Below, piece after piece: positions 8,304 to 16,921 of a stretch of DNA of 64,000 nucleotides. The notes under the pieces were generated by a model, which saw nothing but the letters and a program-made list of their open reading frames with translations, ran no database searches and was not told the DNA's origin. The DNA is from an uncultured Sphingomonadaceae bacterium. GTDB lineage: Bacteria; Pseudomonadota; Alphaproteobacteria; Sphingomonadales; Sphingomonadaceae. The stretch is taken from the NCBI GenBank assembly GCA_947504025.1, contig CANNFX010000002.1:62001-126000 (forward strand), read 5' to 3'. The translations under genes and the position numbers were made by a program. Positions within the stretch are counted from its first letter, which is position 1, and each line of letters begins with the position of its first letter.

Positions 8304-8438
8304 ATTCAGGAAGACTCCAAGGGTGTGAAGGTGCTGTTGGCTGCTGCTAGCCTCAAGGCGGCTGAGCTACAAGTGCGGTGCGTTCAGCCTAGCGTTAAGG
8401 ATTTGCATATAAAGTACTGTGCAAGCTAGGGTCATATT

Positions 8439-10847
8439 ATGAAAAAGATCGTTACATCTTGTCCAGCGAGCTTTGGCGCGCGCTGGAAACTGAGCTCGGG
8501 TCTTGTGGCCTTGGCGTTGCTTTCTGGTTGTGGCGGCAGTGGCAGCGCCGGCGGTGGGGCAATATCAACCCCTTCGCCTACGCCGCCTGTGTCACCGACA
8601 CCGTCACCAACTCCCACACCTACTCCGGGCCAAACATTTAGCGAAACGGCAGAGACTCGCCGAACAAATGGTGTCAATTTTCACGAAGCGATGGTGGCAT
8701 GGAACCAAGGTGCGACTGGTGATGGTGAAACCATTGCTATCGTCGATACTGGCATCGACCTTGACAGCCCTGAATTCACTGGGCGTATCTCTGCCGCTTC
8801 TGCAAATCTTGCACAGGCTAACGGCACTGCTGAAGCTGAAGATGATCATGGCACAAATGTCGCTTTGATCGCAGCAGGCGGAATGAACAATACCGGCATT
8901 GTCGGGATCGCTTTTGATGCGACTATTCTTGCGTTGCGGGGCGATACGCCTGGAAGTTGCGCTACGGGCGTCGGAAGTGATGATCCGCTGGATGGATGCA
9001 CGTTCTCGGACACAGCAATCGCGGACGGGGTCGACCGTGCGGTCTTGGAGGGCGCAACGGTTATCAACCTTTCGTTGGGCGGATCGGTCCCTAATGCAAA
9101 TTTGAGACGGGCAGTTGCCGCTGCGGCTGCGGCCGGCATCGTCGTAGTTGTTGCTGCGGGTAACGATGGAGATTCTACCGAACCAGGCATCGACCCAGAT
9201 CAGCCCGACCCATTCGGAGCGGGATTGCTCGAAGCGGGCGGCGCGAATGTTATCATCGCTGGTTCGGTCAACGATGCCAGTGTTTTGTCTGACTTCAGTA
9301 ACCGGGCCGGCAATTTGGGCGCATCCTATCTTGCTGCTCGCGGCGAACGACTATGCTGCTCCTACGAAGACGGCGTGTTGAAGACTGAAGTTGACGAAAA
9401 CGGCGACTCCTTTGTGTTCCTGTTTTCCGGCACGAGCTTCGCGGCACCTCAGATTTCTGGAGCTGTAGCGCTGCTTGCCCAGGCGTTCCCCAATCTTACG
9501 GGTGCAGAGATTGTCGAAATATTGCTCGATAGTGCGCGCGATGTGGGTGATAATGGAACTGACGCAATCTATGGCAGAGGTATCCTCGATATACCGGCGG
9601 CCTTCGCGCCTGCGGGTACTACATCAATTGCCGAAAGTAGGGTTGCGCTTTCGTTAGCCGACAACGCAGGAACGACATCGGCTGCGATGGGTGATGCGAT
9701 CCAGGCCGCATCAGTCGAAACTGTCCTATTGGATAAATATGGACGAGCCTATGGATATGATGTCGGCAAGACATTGCGTGGTGCTGCGCCGCGTGAGCGG
9801 CTGAACGGCGCGCTGGCTAGTCGGGGGCGGAGCCATTCGACGGACAGCCCAACTGCATCGCTTGCCTATACAATTTCCGAAGGCACTCGCGGTGGCGGGG
9901 CTGACTGGGAACCGCAGCTGCGCCTGTCACAGGATGATGCGGAGGCTGCGCGCGTACTTGCAGCTCGCGCTGCCTTTAAGATCGCACCGAATATGCAGGT
10001 TGGCTTTGCCTTCCGGCAGGGTTCGGACGGACTTGTTGCCCAACTTCAAGGTCAAGACCGGCCAGCATTCCTGATTGCATCTTCGGCTTCAGGCGACGAC
10101 GGGTTTTTGCGCGGAACTGACGTGTCACTCGCGCTGCGCCGCAAAATTGGTGCTTGGGGTTTGACGCTCAGTGCGGAGAGCGGCGAAAGCTATTCCGGCA
10201 ATGTCTTGAACCGCGCAGATTTGACCGGTGAGGAAACTGCAAAGGCTATGGTCAGCAGCTTCGGTGCTACGGTTGACCGCGACTGGGGAGCGCTTGATGC
10301 TTCGTTCGGCGCAAGCTTGCTTTCCGAAGATACCACAGTGCTCGGCGCGCGCTTCCATGAGGCATTGGGCGCGGGCGGGGCAGATACGTTGTTCCTGGAT
10401 GCATCGATAGGTTGGGATGTAGCACGAAACATACGGCTTGGTGCGGCCTTGCGTCAGGGCCATTCACAAGCTCGCGGCGGCGGCACGATTGTTGACGGTT
10501 CTCAGTTCATCAGCCGTGCTTGGTCTGTCGATTTGGAAAAGCGCGGGATGTTTAGCCGGTTCGATTCAATCGGATTGCGCGTTTCCCAGCCTTTGCGGGT
10601 CGAAAGCGGCGGGCTAAACCTCGATCTGCCGGTGAGTTACGACTATGCCACCGAAAGCGCGCAGTTCGGCATCCGGCGCCTGGCACTGACTCCGCAAGGA
10701 CGTGAGATGATGGGCGAGATCGCTTGGCGTGGACCTTGGCTGGGCGGACAGGCGGCTGCCAGCGTCTATTACCGCAGGGATCCAGGGCACTACTCGAGCC
10801 TGCCAGATGATCGCGGTGTTGCTGTGCGCTGGTCGAGCGACTTTTAG
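8439..10847 (+). CDS. S8 subtilisin-like protease with lipobox and barrel-like C-terminus
   Basis: An 802-residue protein. A signal peptide ends in L-L-S-G-C (Cys 31), a lipobox, followed by a glycine stretch and a proline-threonine linker (residues 43-64). The catalytic triad of family S8 is intact: Asp103 in I-V-D-T-G-I-D, His137 in D-H-G-T, Ser333 in G-T-S-F-A-A-P. The last 350 residues show alternating polar/hydrophobic strands with many glycines and end in phenylalanine (W-S-S-D-F), as in outer-membrane barrels and subtilase autotransporters. I infer a surface or outer-membrane protease; whether it is lipidated and whether a full 12-strand barrel forms is uncertain. Confidence 0.85.
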   Translation: MKKIVTSCPASFGARWKLSSGLVALALLSGCGGSGSAGGGAISTPSPTPPVSPTPSPTPTPTPGQTFSETAETRRTNGVNFHEAMVAWNQGATGDGETIAIVDTGIDLDSPEFTGRISAASANLAQANGTAEAEDDHGTNVALIAAGGMNNTGIVGIAFDATILALRGDTPGSCATGVGSDDPLDGCTFSDTAIADGVDRAVLEGATVINLSLGGSVPNANLRRAVAAAAAAGIVVVVAAGNDGDSTEPGIDPDQPDPFGAGLLEAGGANVIIAGSVNDASVLSDFSNRAGNLGASYLAARGERLCCSYEDGVLKTEVDENGDSFVFLFSGTSFAAPQISGAVALLAQAFPNLTGAEIVEILLDSARDVGDNGTDAIYGRGILDIPAAFAPAGTTSIAESRVALSLADNAGTTSAAMGDAIQAASVETVLLDKYGRAYGYDVGKTLRGAAPRERLNGALASRGRSHSTDSPTASLAYTISEGTRGGGADWEPQLRLSQDDAEAARVLAARAAFKIAPNMQVGFAFRQGSDGLVAQLQGQDRPAFLIASSASGDDGFLRGTDVSLALRRKIGAWGLTLSAESGESYSGNVLNRADLTGEETAKAMVSSFGATVDRDWGALDASFGASLLSEDTTVLGARFHEALGAGGADTLFLDASIGWDVARNIRLGAALRQGHSQARGGGTIVDGSQFISRAWSVDLEKRGMFSRFDSIGLRVSQPLRVESGGLNLDLPVSYDYATESAQFGIRRLALTPQGREMMGEIAWRGPWLGGQAAASVYYRRDPGHYSSLPDDRGVAVRWSSDF

Positions 10848-11908
10848 GCTGCCATTCCGGCCTTAAGCGCGAAACCATGGGCCGTTTGCACCAGTGGAAT
10901 GACACGTTCGGACATTGTCTTGGCATGGGCGCTTGACGCAGTCCCGTCGATTACGCGTTTCTTGATGCCTTGGATAATCCCGGCGAGCCGGAACAGGTTA
11001 TAGGCGAAGTACCAATCCATCGGAGGAACGGGGAAGCCGGTGCGCGTGACATAGCGTTCCACAGCTTCTTCCATAGTCGGAATGCCCATCGCCGCATGAT
11101 CCAGCCCGCCGATACCGGCGCGGCCGTCTTGTGGGCTAACCCAGTTGAGCATCAAGTAGGAGAAATCCGCGATCGGATCACCGAGCGTTGATAGCTCCCA
11201 ATCGAGCACCGCGATGACCTTCGGTTCGGTCTTGTGGAAGATCATATTGTCTAACCGGTAATCGCCATGCGCAATCGCCGAGGCATGCTGTTCGGGGATT
11301 GTCGTAGGCAACCATTCGATCAACTGGTCCATCTCGGGAATAGTCTCGGTTTCAGATAATCTATATTGCTTCGTCCAGCGGGCGATCTGGCGCGCGCAGT
11401 AATCGTCAGGCTTGCCATAATCGCCCATACCTATCGCGTTTGGATCGGTCATGTGGAGATCGGCCATCGTGTCGATCATCGCGTTATAGATTGCACGGCG
11501 TTCATCCGGTTCGGAAGCCGGAATTGATCCGTCCCAAAGGTTTCGACCATCGGCGAGGGCCATGACAAAGAACATGGCGCCCAGAACTTCTGGGTCTTCG
11601 CAAAGACCGTAAGCACGCGGAACGGGAAAGCCGGTTGGGTATAGCGATGCCATTGCCCTATATTCGCGGTCGACCGCATGGGCAGACGGTAGCAATTTGC
11701 CGAATGGCTGACGGCGCAGGACATAGGACATGTTTGGCGTGTCGACGCGGTAGGTCGGGTTGGACTGTCCGCCTTTGAACTTGGTCATCGAAATGGGGCC
11801 TTCAAAGCCTTCGACGTTGGCATTCATCCAATCCGTCAGCTTTGCCTCGTCAAGCCGGTCCTGTTCGGGCACTTCGACGGTGCCAACCATTTCCTTCTCA
11901 TAATCCAT
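10844..11908 (-). CDS. phosphotransferase family protein (APH/ACAD10-11 type)
   Basis: A 354-residue aminoglycoside-phosphotransferase-fold kinase. The nucleotide loop F-K-G-G-Q-S-N-P-T-Y (about residue 44), catalytic H-G-D-Y-R-L-D-N (214-221) and metal-binding D-W-E-L-S-T-L-G-D-P (236-245) are intact. In human ACAD10/11 this domain is fused to an acyl-CoA dehydrogenase and phosphorylates 4-hydroxyacyl-CoAs for their breakdown. Here it is separate but lies downstream of an acyl-CoA dehydrogenase and alcohol dehydrogenase on the same strand (11 bp gap), supporting a role in hydroxy-acyl-CoA catabolism rather than drug resistance. Its stop overlaps the convergent protease stop by 4 bp. Confidence 0.88.
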   Translation of the reverse strand: MDYEKEMVGTVEVPEQDRLDEAKLTDWMNANVEGFEGPISMTKFKGGQSNPTYRVDTPNMSYVLRRQPFGKLLPSAHAVDREYRAMASLYPTGFPVPRAYGLCEDPEVLGAMFFVMALADGRNLWDGSIPASEPDERRAIYNAMIDTMADLHMTDPNAIGMGDYGKPDDYCARQIARWTKQYRLSETETIPEMDQLIEWLPTTIPEQHASAIAHGDYRLDNMIFHKTEPKVIAVLDWELSTLGDPIADFSYLMLNWVSPQDGRAGIGGLDHAAMGIPTMEEAVERYVTRTGFPVPPMDWYFAYNLFRLAGIIQGIKKRVIDGTASSAHAKTMSERVIPLVQTAHGFALKAGMAA

Positions 11909-11919
11909 TGCTGCGATCC

Positions 11920-13005
11920 TTACTGATCGAACATGATGACAGAACGTGCGCTATGACCGCCACGCATTTTTTCGAAGCCGTCATTGATCTCACCGAGTGA
12001 AATGCGTTCAGCGATAATTGTGTCGAGGTCGAGCATGCCACGCATGTAGAAATCAACCAGGCGCGGTAGGTCGACCGGGAAACGGTTCATACCCATGATC
12101 GCGCCCTGCAGCTTCTTGCCGCCGAGCAAGTCCATTGCGCCGAGGCCGACTTTGCAATCGAGCGGCATCATGCCCAGGATAGTCGCCGTACCGCCGCGTC
12201 TGAGTATCTTTACAGCAAGATCGGCCGAAGCCTGACGTCCGACAGCTTCGATTGCGTGGTCTACGCCGCCAGCAGTCATTTCGACGATCTGGCCAGCGGC
12301 ATCGTCGGCAAGCGCATCGACTACATCCGTTGCACCGAGCACTTTAGCCAATGCACGTTTTTCAGGCATTGGATCAGCAGCAATAATCCGGCCAGCGCCA
12401 GCAATCTTCGCAGCGTTGACAGCCGCAAGACCAACCCCGCCGCAGCCGATAACAGCCACGGTTTCGCCGGGCACCAACTTACAAGCGTTGAAGATTGCGC
12501 CTGCACCGGTCGTTACGGCACAGCCAATAACTGCGGCACGGTCGAGCGGCATTTCCCTGTCGATAGCGACACAGGCATGTTCGTGAATCAACATCTGTTC
12601 GGCAAAGGCAGACAGGTTGAGCATCTGGTTCACGGTCTGGTCGCCGCGGGTCAGGCGCGGCGCTTCGCCTTTGCTGCGGCGGGTTTCACCGCTGACGCAA
12701 AGAGCCATTCGGCCGGTGACGCAGAATTCGCAGTGGCCGCAAAATGCCGAGAGGCAGGTTACAACGTGATCGCCAGGCTTAACCGTTCGAACTTCGCTAC
12801 CAACCTGCTCCACCACGCCCGCGGCCTCGTGCCCAGGCACGGCTGGCACGGGGTGGGGATAGGCGCCATCGATGAAGTGAAGGTCCGAATGGCACAATCC
12901 GCAAGCAGATGTACGAATTAGGACCTCATGGGGGCCTGGTTTGGCAATAGAAATGTCGTCTATGACCAGCGGCTTTCCCGCTTCTTCGATAATTGCAGCT
13001 TTCAT
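11920..13005 (-). CDS. zinc-dependent alcohol dehydrogenase (MDR family)
   Basis: A 361-residue medium-chain dehydrogenase. Catalytic zinc ligands are seen in A-C-G-L-C-H-S-D and G-H-E-A-A-G, and the structural zinc site in C-G-H-C-E-F-C (Cys89, 92, 95) with a fourth cysteine at 103. The NAD-binding loop is G-C-G-G-V-G-L. It resembles class III-like ADHs that oxidise primary alcohols or thiol adducts. It lies 12 bp downstream of the acyl-CoA dehydrogenase, in one operon with it and the phosphotransferase. Substrate unknown; the context suggests a hydroxylated acyl chain or lipid alcohol. Confidence 0.9.
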   Translation of the reverse strand: MKAAIIEEAGKPLVIDDISIAKPGPHEVLIRTSACGLCHSDLHFIDGAYPHPVPAVPGHEAAGVVEQVGSEVRTVKPGDHVVTCLSAFCGHCEFCVTGRMALCVSGETRRSKGEAPRLTRGDQTVNQMLNLSAFAEQMLIHEHACVAIDREMPLDRAAVIGCAVTTGAGAIFNACKLVPGETVAVIGCGGVGLAAVNAAKIAGAGRIIAADPMPEKRALAKVLGATDVVDALADDAAGQIVEMTAGGVDHAIEAVGRQASADLAVKILRRGGTATILGMMPLDCKVGLGAMDLLGGKKLQGAIMGMNRFPVDLPRLVDFYMRGMLDLDTIIAERISLGEINDGFEKMRGGHSARSVIMFDQ

Positions 13006-13017
13006 TCGCCGAGTTCC

Positions 13018-14313
13018 TTAGCGTGAAACGCCGATGTCGCCGGAGCTCATCGAACCGCCGGGGTTCGCGCCGCCGTCGGGGGCGTGGCGGGCGAATTCGA
13101 TACGGGCGATGGCACGGTTGTGCACCTCGTCCGGTCCGTCAGCGAGGCGCAACGTACGCTGGTGGGCATATGCTTGAGCCAAGCCATAATCATTCGACAC
13201 GCCGCCGCCGCCATGGGCCTGAATAGCATCATCGATGATCTTCAAGGCCATGTTCGGAGCCTGAACCTTGATCATCGCGATCTCAAGCGCAGCAGCTTTG
13301 TTGCCGACCTTGTCCATCATATCCGCAGCCTTGAGGCAAAGCAGGCGGGTCATTTCGATGTTTGTCCGCGCATCGGCAATCCGTTGCTCCCAAATGGAGT
13401 GCTTGTAGATCGGTTTGCCAAACGCGGTACGCGACTGCAGGCGGCGGCCCATCTTGGCAATCGCTTCTTCAGCGACACCGATGGTGCGCATGCAGTGATG
13501 GATGCGGCCAGGGCCGAGGCGGCCTTGCGCGATCTCGAAGCCGCGACCTTCACCTAGCAGCATGGCATGAGCGGGAACGCGTACGTCCTTGAGCGAGATT
13601 TCCATATGGCCATGCGGTGCATCGTCATAACCGAAGACAGGAAGGTGACGCTCAATGGTTACGCCTTCCGCGTCCAGTGGCATCAAAATCATGCTTTGTT
13701 GCTGGTGACGTTTAGCTTCGAAGTCGGTTTTGCCCATCACGATGGCAATTTTGCAGCGCGGATCACCAGCACCTGACGACCACCACTTACGGCCATTGAT
13801 CACATATTCGTCGCCATTGCGAACGATAGCAGTTTCGATATTGGTCGCATCAGATGAAGCAACGTCAGGCTCGGTCATCAGGAAGGCGGAACGGATTTCG
13901 CCGTTCATCAGTGGAGCCAGATACTGGTCCTTCTGTTCGCGCGTACCATAACGGTGGAACACTTCCATATTGCCGGTGTCGGGGGCGGAGCAGTTGAACA
14001 CTTCACTCGCCCAACCGACGCGGCCCATTTCCTCGGCGCAAAGCGCATATTCGAGGTTGGTTAGGCCTGGACCTTCGAAATCGAACGTGTCGTCGACATG
14101 CGCACGGCCGGCCTGCGGCGGCATGAACAAGTTCCAGATGCCTTGTGCCTTCGCCTTTACCTTCATGTCTTCGATAATCTGGATTACTTTCCAGCGGTCG
14201 CCCTCGGCGTCTTGCGCTTTGTAGACATCCATATTCGGTCGGACGTTTGTTTCGATGAAATCGCGAACGCGGTCGCGCCAATGTGTCTGACGGTCTGTGA
14301 GATCAAAATCCAT
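13018..14313 (-). CDS. acyl-CoA dehydrogenase
   Basis: A 431-residue flavoprotein of the acyl-CoA dehydrogenase superfamily, longer than the classic 380-390. It contains the middle-domain motif [24 protein letters not shown] and the C-terminal Q-A-H-G-G-G-G-V. These features, and an N-terminus starting F-D-L-T-D-R, fit the ACAD10/11-like subgroup, consistent with the linked phosphotransferase. It is the first gene of a three-gene minus-strand operon, with a palindromic operator candidate 91-110 bp upstream. Confidence 0.9.
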   Translation of the reverse strand: MDFDLTDRQTHWRDRVRDFIETNVRPNMDVYKAQDAEGDRWKVIQIIEDMKVKAKAQGIWNLFMPPQAGRAHVDDTFDFEGPGLTNLEYALCAEEMGRVGWASEVFNCSAPDTGNMEVFHRYGTREQKDQYLAPLMNGEIRSAFLMTEPDVASSDATNIETAIVRNGDEYVINGRKWWSSGAGDPRCKIAIVMGKTDFEAKRHQQQSMILMPLDAEGVTIERHLPVFGYDDAPHGHMEISLKDVRVPAHAMLLGEGRGFEIAQGRLGPGRIHHCMRTIGVAEEAIAKMGRRLQSRTAFGKPIYKHSIWEQRIADARTNIEMTRLLCLKAADMMDKVGNKAAALEIAMIKVQAPNMALKIIDDAIQAHGGGGVSNDYGLAQAYAHQRTLRLADGPDEVHNRAIARIEFARHAPDGGANPGGSMSSGDIGVSR

Positions 14314-14403
14314 GGATCAGGCATCCTCTTTCAAAATTTGAATTGGAATCAGCGATTCCCTTGAAACAACCGTGGCAGAGCGTAGCACTCAGGCCAAGAG
14401 ACA

Positions 14404-14423
14404 ATTTAACCGGTCAGTTAAAT
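14404..14423. promoter_or_regulatory. palindromic operator candidate, copy 1
   Basis: ATTTAAC-N6-GTTAAAT is a perfect 7+7 palindrome, located 91-110 bp upstream of the acyl-CoA dehydrogenase start and just past the end of the MFS gene. A near-identical site at 16853-16872 lies in the divergent promoter region of the same island. Size and symmetry fit a TetR/FadR-class repressor of lipid catabolism; no regulator gene is adjacent. Confidence 0.55.
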
Positions 14424-14430
14424 AGCCCGC

Positions 14431-15876
14431 TTACGGGGCGCTTCCCGGCCCGTCAGGATTGGCGCGAACTGCACTGTTCATCGCAGCGACGCGTGCCTCA
14501 TGCTCGGCCCGGTTGATCGGGAAACGGCCAAGCCAATAAGCGGCTATCAGCGCGAGTATCAGTGATGCGCCGCCATATAGCAGCACGACCGTGCTGATCA
14601 CATCGGCCGGAACGCTGCCAGGGCTGGCGTCTGTTGAAAGCTGGGAAGCAGAGATAATCTGGCCGGTCATAAAGATACCAACACCTGTTGCGCATTTCTG
14701 GACCAACCAGTTGCCGGAATAAAAGGCACCTTCACTCCGGCGGCCGGTGCGCTCTTCGAAAGCCTCGACAATTTCTGCGATCATTGATGACGCAGAGATC
14801 ATCACAACTACCCCGAACATATTGGCGAATATAAGAAAACCGTAGAGCGAGACCGTGGAGGTGAGAGACCCCGGCTCGGGCCAAAAACCAGCGAGCAAAA
14901 GCGTGTAGGGGATGAAGCCAATTACCAGCGCCAGAATGGCAGCAATTGCTGCGCTCATCGGCTTTCCAAACCGGCGGTGCATCGGGCCGACGACGAAGAA
15001 CATCATCACCACGCTGACGAACAGAACTACGGGATAGGCTTGCAATGCGCCCTGGCTGAATTGCCAGACGAAGATGTTGAGATAGTTGGAAATCGAGAAG
15101 GTCATTCCCTGACTGACATAGGCAGCCAGTCCGCCAGCGGCGAAGATCAAAAACGCCTTTTCAGAAAATGCCTCCCTGATCTCTGAAAACGCGGCTGAGA
15201 TACTAAATGGTTCGGGTTTCTTGGTGGGTAGATGAGCCACGAGACTATGCTGACCTGCAGCCGACCCGATCACCGAAATGACCATCATAGCCGCGCCGAA
15301 GATGCCGAAGGCTGCGTAGCCGTCTTTCTGCAACAAGCCTTCCGGTCCGGGCATGAAAACTGTGTAGGCCAGCACCATCATCGACAATCCGCCCATCCAA
15401 CCGAATAGGTAGCGATAGCGGAACAGTGTCGTGCGTTCGTCATAGTCGGCGGTGAGTTCAGGCACGAGTGATACTGATGGAACTTCACAAGCAGAAAGCA
15501 GCATCCGCACTACAATGGCGATGCCTAACAGGCCGAGGAAGCTAGGAGGTTCTCCGCCTGGTGGTGACCACAGGATGACCCACGCGAGAGCTAGCGGAAT
15601 TGGAGCGGCATAGAGCCACGGCAAGCGGCGCCCCCAACGAGTATACGTCCGGTCGGATAGATTGCCGAGGATCGGGTCAATCACCGCGTCGGCCAGCAAG
15701 GCAAGCAGCAAGGCAAGACTGACAAGCCCAGCGTCCATGCCGAGAACCTGATTGTAGAATATCAGCAGGAAGAAGGAGAAGCCGGTGTCTTTGACGCCGA
15801 ATGCCACAGCTCCGAAGCCATGGATGATCTTGAGCCGCATTGGTAGCGGACCGGTGCGGGGCGCTGCCGTGGCCAT
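14431..15876 (-). CDS. MFS transporter (MFS_2/GPH-like)
   Basis: A 481-residue integral membrane protein with about twelve predicted helices. The early segment G-V-K-D-T-G-F-S-F-F-L-L-I-F-Y-N-Q-V-L-G and the loop D-P-I-L-G-N-L-S-D-R-T-Y-T-R-W-G-R-R-L-P-W place it in the MFS_2 (glycoside-pentoside-hexuronide:cation symporter/Mfsd2-like) group. Its start overlaps the SDR stop by one base (TGATG), so the two are translationally coupled. Within a lipid-catabolism island I infer uptake of a lipid or lipid-like substrate, as Mfsd2-type carriers do in animals; the sequence alone does not fix the substrate. Confidence 0.85.
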   Translation of the reverse strand: MATAAPRTGPLPMRLKIIHGFGAVAFGVKDTGFSFFLLIFYNQVLGMDAGLVSLALLLALLADAVIDPILGNLSDRTYTRWGRRLPWLYAAPIPLALAWVILWSPPGGEPPSFLGLLGIAIVVRMLLSACEVPSVSLVPELTADYDERTTLFRYRYLFGWMGGLSMMVLAYTVFMPGPEGLLQKDGYAAFGIFGAAMMVISVIGSAAGQHSLVAHLPTKKPEPFSISAAFSEIREAFSEKAFLIFAAGGLAAYVSQGMTFSISNYLNIFVWQFSQGALQAYPVVLFVSVVMMFFVVGPMHRRFGKPMSAAIAAILALVIGFIPYTLLLAGFWPEPGSLTSTVSLYGFLIFANMFGVVVMISASSMIAEIVEAFEERTGRRSEGAFYSGNWLVQKCATGVGIFMTGQIISASQLSTDASPGSVPADVISTVVLLYGGASLILALIAAYWLGRFPINRAEHEARVAAMNSAVRANPDGPGSAP

Positions 15877-16715
15877 CAGGCATCATCCTCCAGAGCGCGT
15901 AGCGGGGTAAACATGCTTGGTTGCGTGTCGTCCCATGAATGACGCGGGCCAATAGTCAGGCCGCCATCGACGACGATTGAAGTTCCGGTGACGAAACCGG
16001 CATCGTCGCTAGCGAGATAGGCCACCGACCGTGCGATATCTTCGGGCTGTCCGCCGCGTTGTACCGGTTGTGCTTGCTCCGACAATGCGCTGACGATTGC
16101 CTTGCCTTCGGCCATTTTTTCATCGGGAATGTTGAGCGACGCCGTGAAGATATTGGTCTGGATGAAGCCTGGCTGGATCGCATTCACGCGAATGCGGTGT
16201 TTTGCCAGATCAGTCGCGGCGCATTTGGTCAAATGCAATACGCCGGCCTTGGCGACTGCATAGGCTGTTGGCGAATAGCCGGGGCCAATTGCTGCAACGC
16301 TTGAAGTGTTGATGATTGAAGCGCCGTCCCGGCCCAACATATGCGGCACTGCAAAGCGAATACCCATCGCGACTGAGCGAAGCAGCAGGTCCATGGTCCG
16401 GTCCCAGCCTTCAGCCTCAATTTCCTCGATCGGTGCTGGATCGCCGCCTGCGCCGGCATTGTTGAACACGATATCGATACCGCCAGTTTCAGCGGCAGCC
16501 CGGTCCATCAGCGCCTTGATATCTTCAACCGAGGTAACGTCGCATTGCTGAAACGTGATCGCGCCATTGGATGAAGCCGCTAGTGCTGCGCCGCCCTCGG
16601 CATCAATGTCGGCCGCGAAAACATGGGCGCCTTCACTAGCGAGAAGCAGCACCGTGGCCTTGCCGATTCCTGATGCGGCCCCAGTTACAACCGCAGTCTT
16701 TTTCGAGAATCGCAT
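15876..16715 (-). CDS. short-chain dehydrogenase/reductase
   Basis: A 279-residue classical SDR. The ATG at 16715 is chosen because AGGAG lies just upstream and it yields F-S-K-K-T-A-V-V-T-G-A-A-S-G-I-G at the N-terminus; the frame stays open a further 67 codons with no domain. Cofactor loop T-G-A-A-S-G-I-G, N-N-A-G, catalytic Ser in N-T-S-S-V-A-A and Y-A-V-A-K are present. NAD(H) is favoured because an Asp (A-A-D-I-D) follows strand 2. It is first in a two-gene unit with the MFS transporter and divergent from two acyl-CoA dehydrogenases. Likely a hydroxyacyl or sterol-type alcohol dehydrogenase. Confidence 0.9.
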   Translation of the reverse strand: MRFSKKTAVVTGAASGIGKATVLLLASEGAHVFAADIDAEGGAALAASSNGAITFQQCDVTSVEDIKALMDRAAAETGGIDIVFNNAGAGGDPAPIEEIEAEGWDRTMDLLLRSVAMGIRFAVPHMLGRDGASIINTSSVAAIGPGYSPTAYAVAKAGVLHLTKCAATDLAKHRIRVNAIQPGFIQTNIFTASLNIPDEKMAEGKAIVSALSEQAQPVQRGGQPEDIARSVAYLASDDAGFVTGTSIVVDGGLTIGPRHSWDDTQPSMFTPLRALEDDA

Positions 16716-16852
16716 GCCCGCTCCTACCTGTTTCTTTTTCTTGCAGCTTAGGCCAGATGCAGGCTTCGTCAACGCGCGACACGCTGACGCTACGGCAAGG
16801 CGGGTTGGCTTGCGTAGCATCGATGGGCGCTTGTGAAGCGCGCAGAATCGGT

Positions 16853-16872
16853 GTTTAACCGCTCCATTAAAT
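16853..16872. promoter_or_regulatory. palindromic operator candidate, copy 2
   Basis: GTTTAAC-N6-ATTAAAT, matching copy 1 at 14404-14423 in both half-sites and spacing (the shared core is TTTAACCG-x-TC-xx-TTAAAT). It lies 50-69 bp upstream of the plus-strand acyl-CoA dehydrogenase and 138-157 bp upstream of the divergent SDR, so one bound protein could control both directions. Confidence 0.5.
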
Positions 16873-16921
16873 TCGTGCGGATTCGTACCGCACATGGCAT
16901 TTGAGTAGGAGACCATTCCCC

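Noticed and set aside
10844..11908. Calling the phosphotransferase an aminoglycoside-resistance enzyme
   Set aside because: Its motifs and operon with acyl-CoA and alcohol dehydrogenases fit the ACAD10/11-linked kinases instead.
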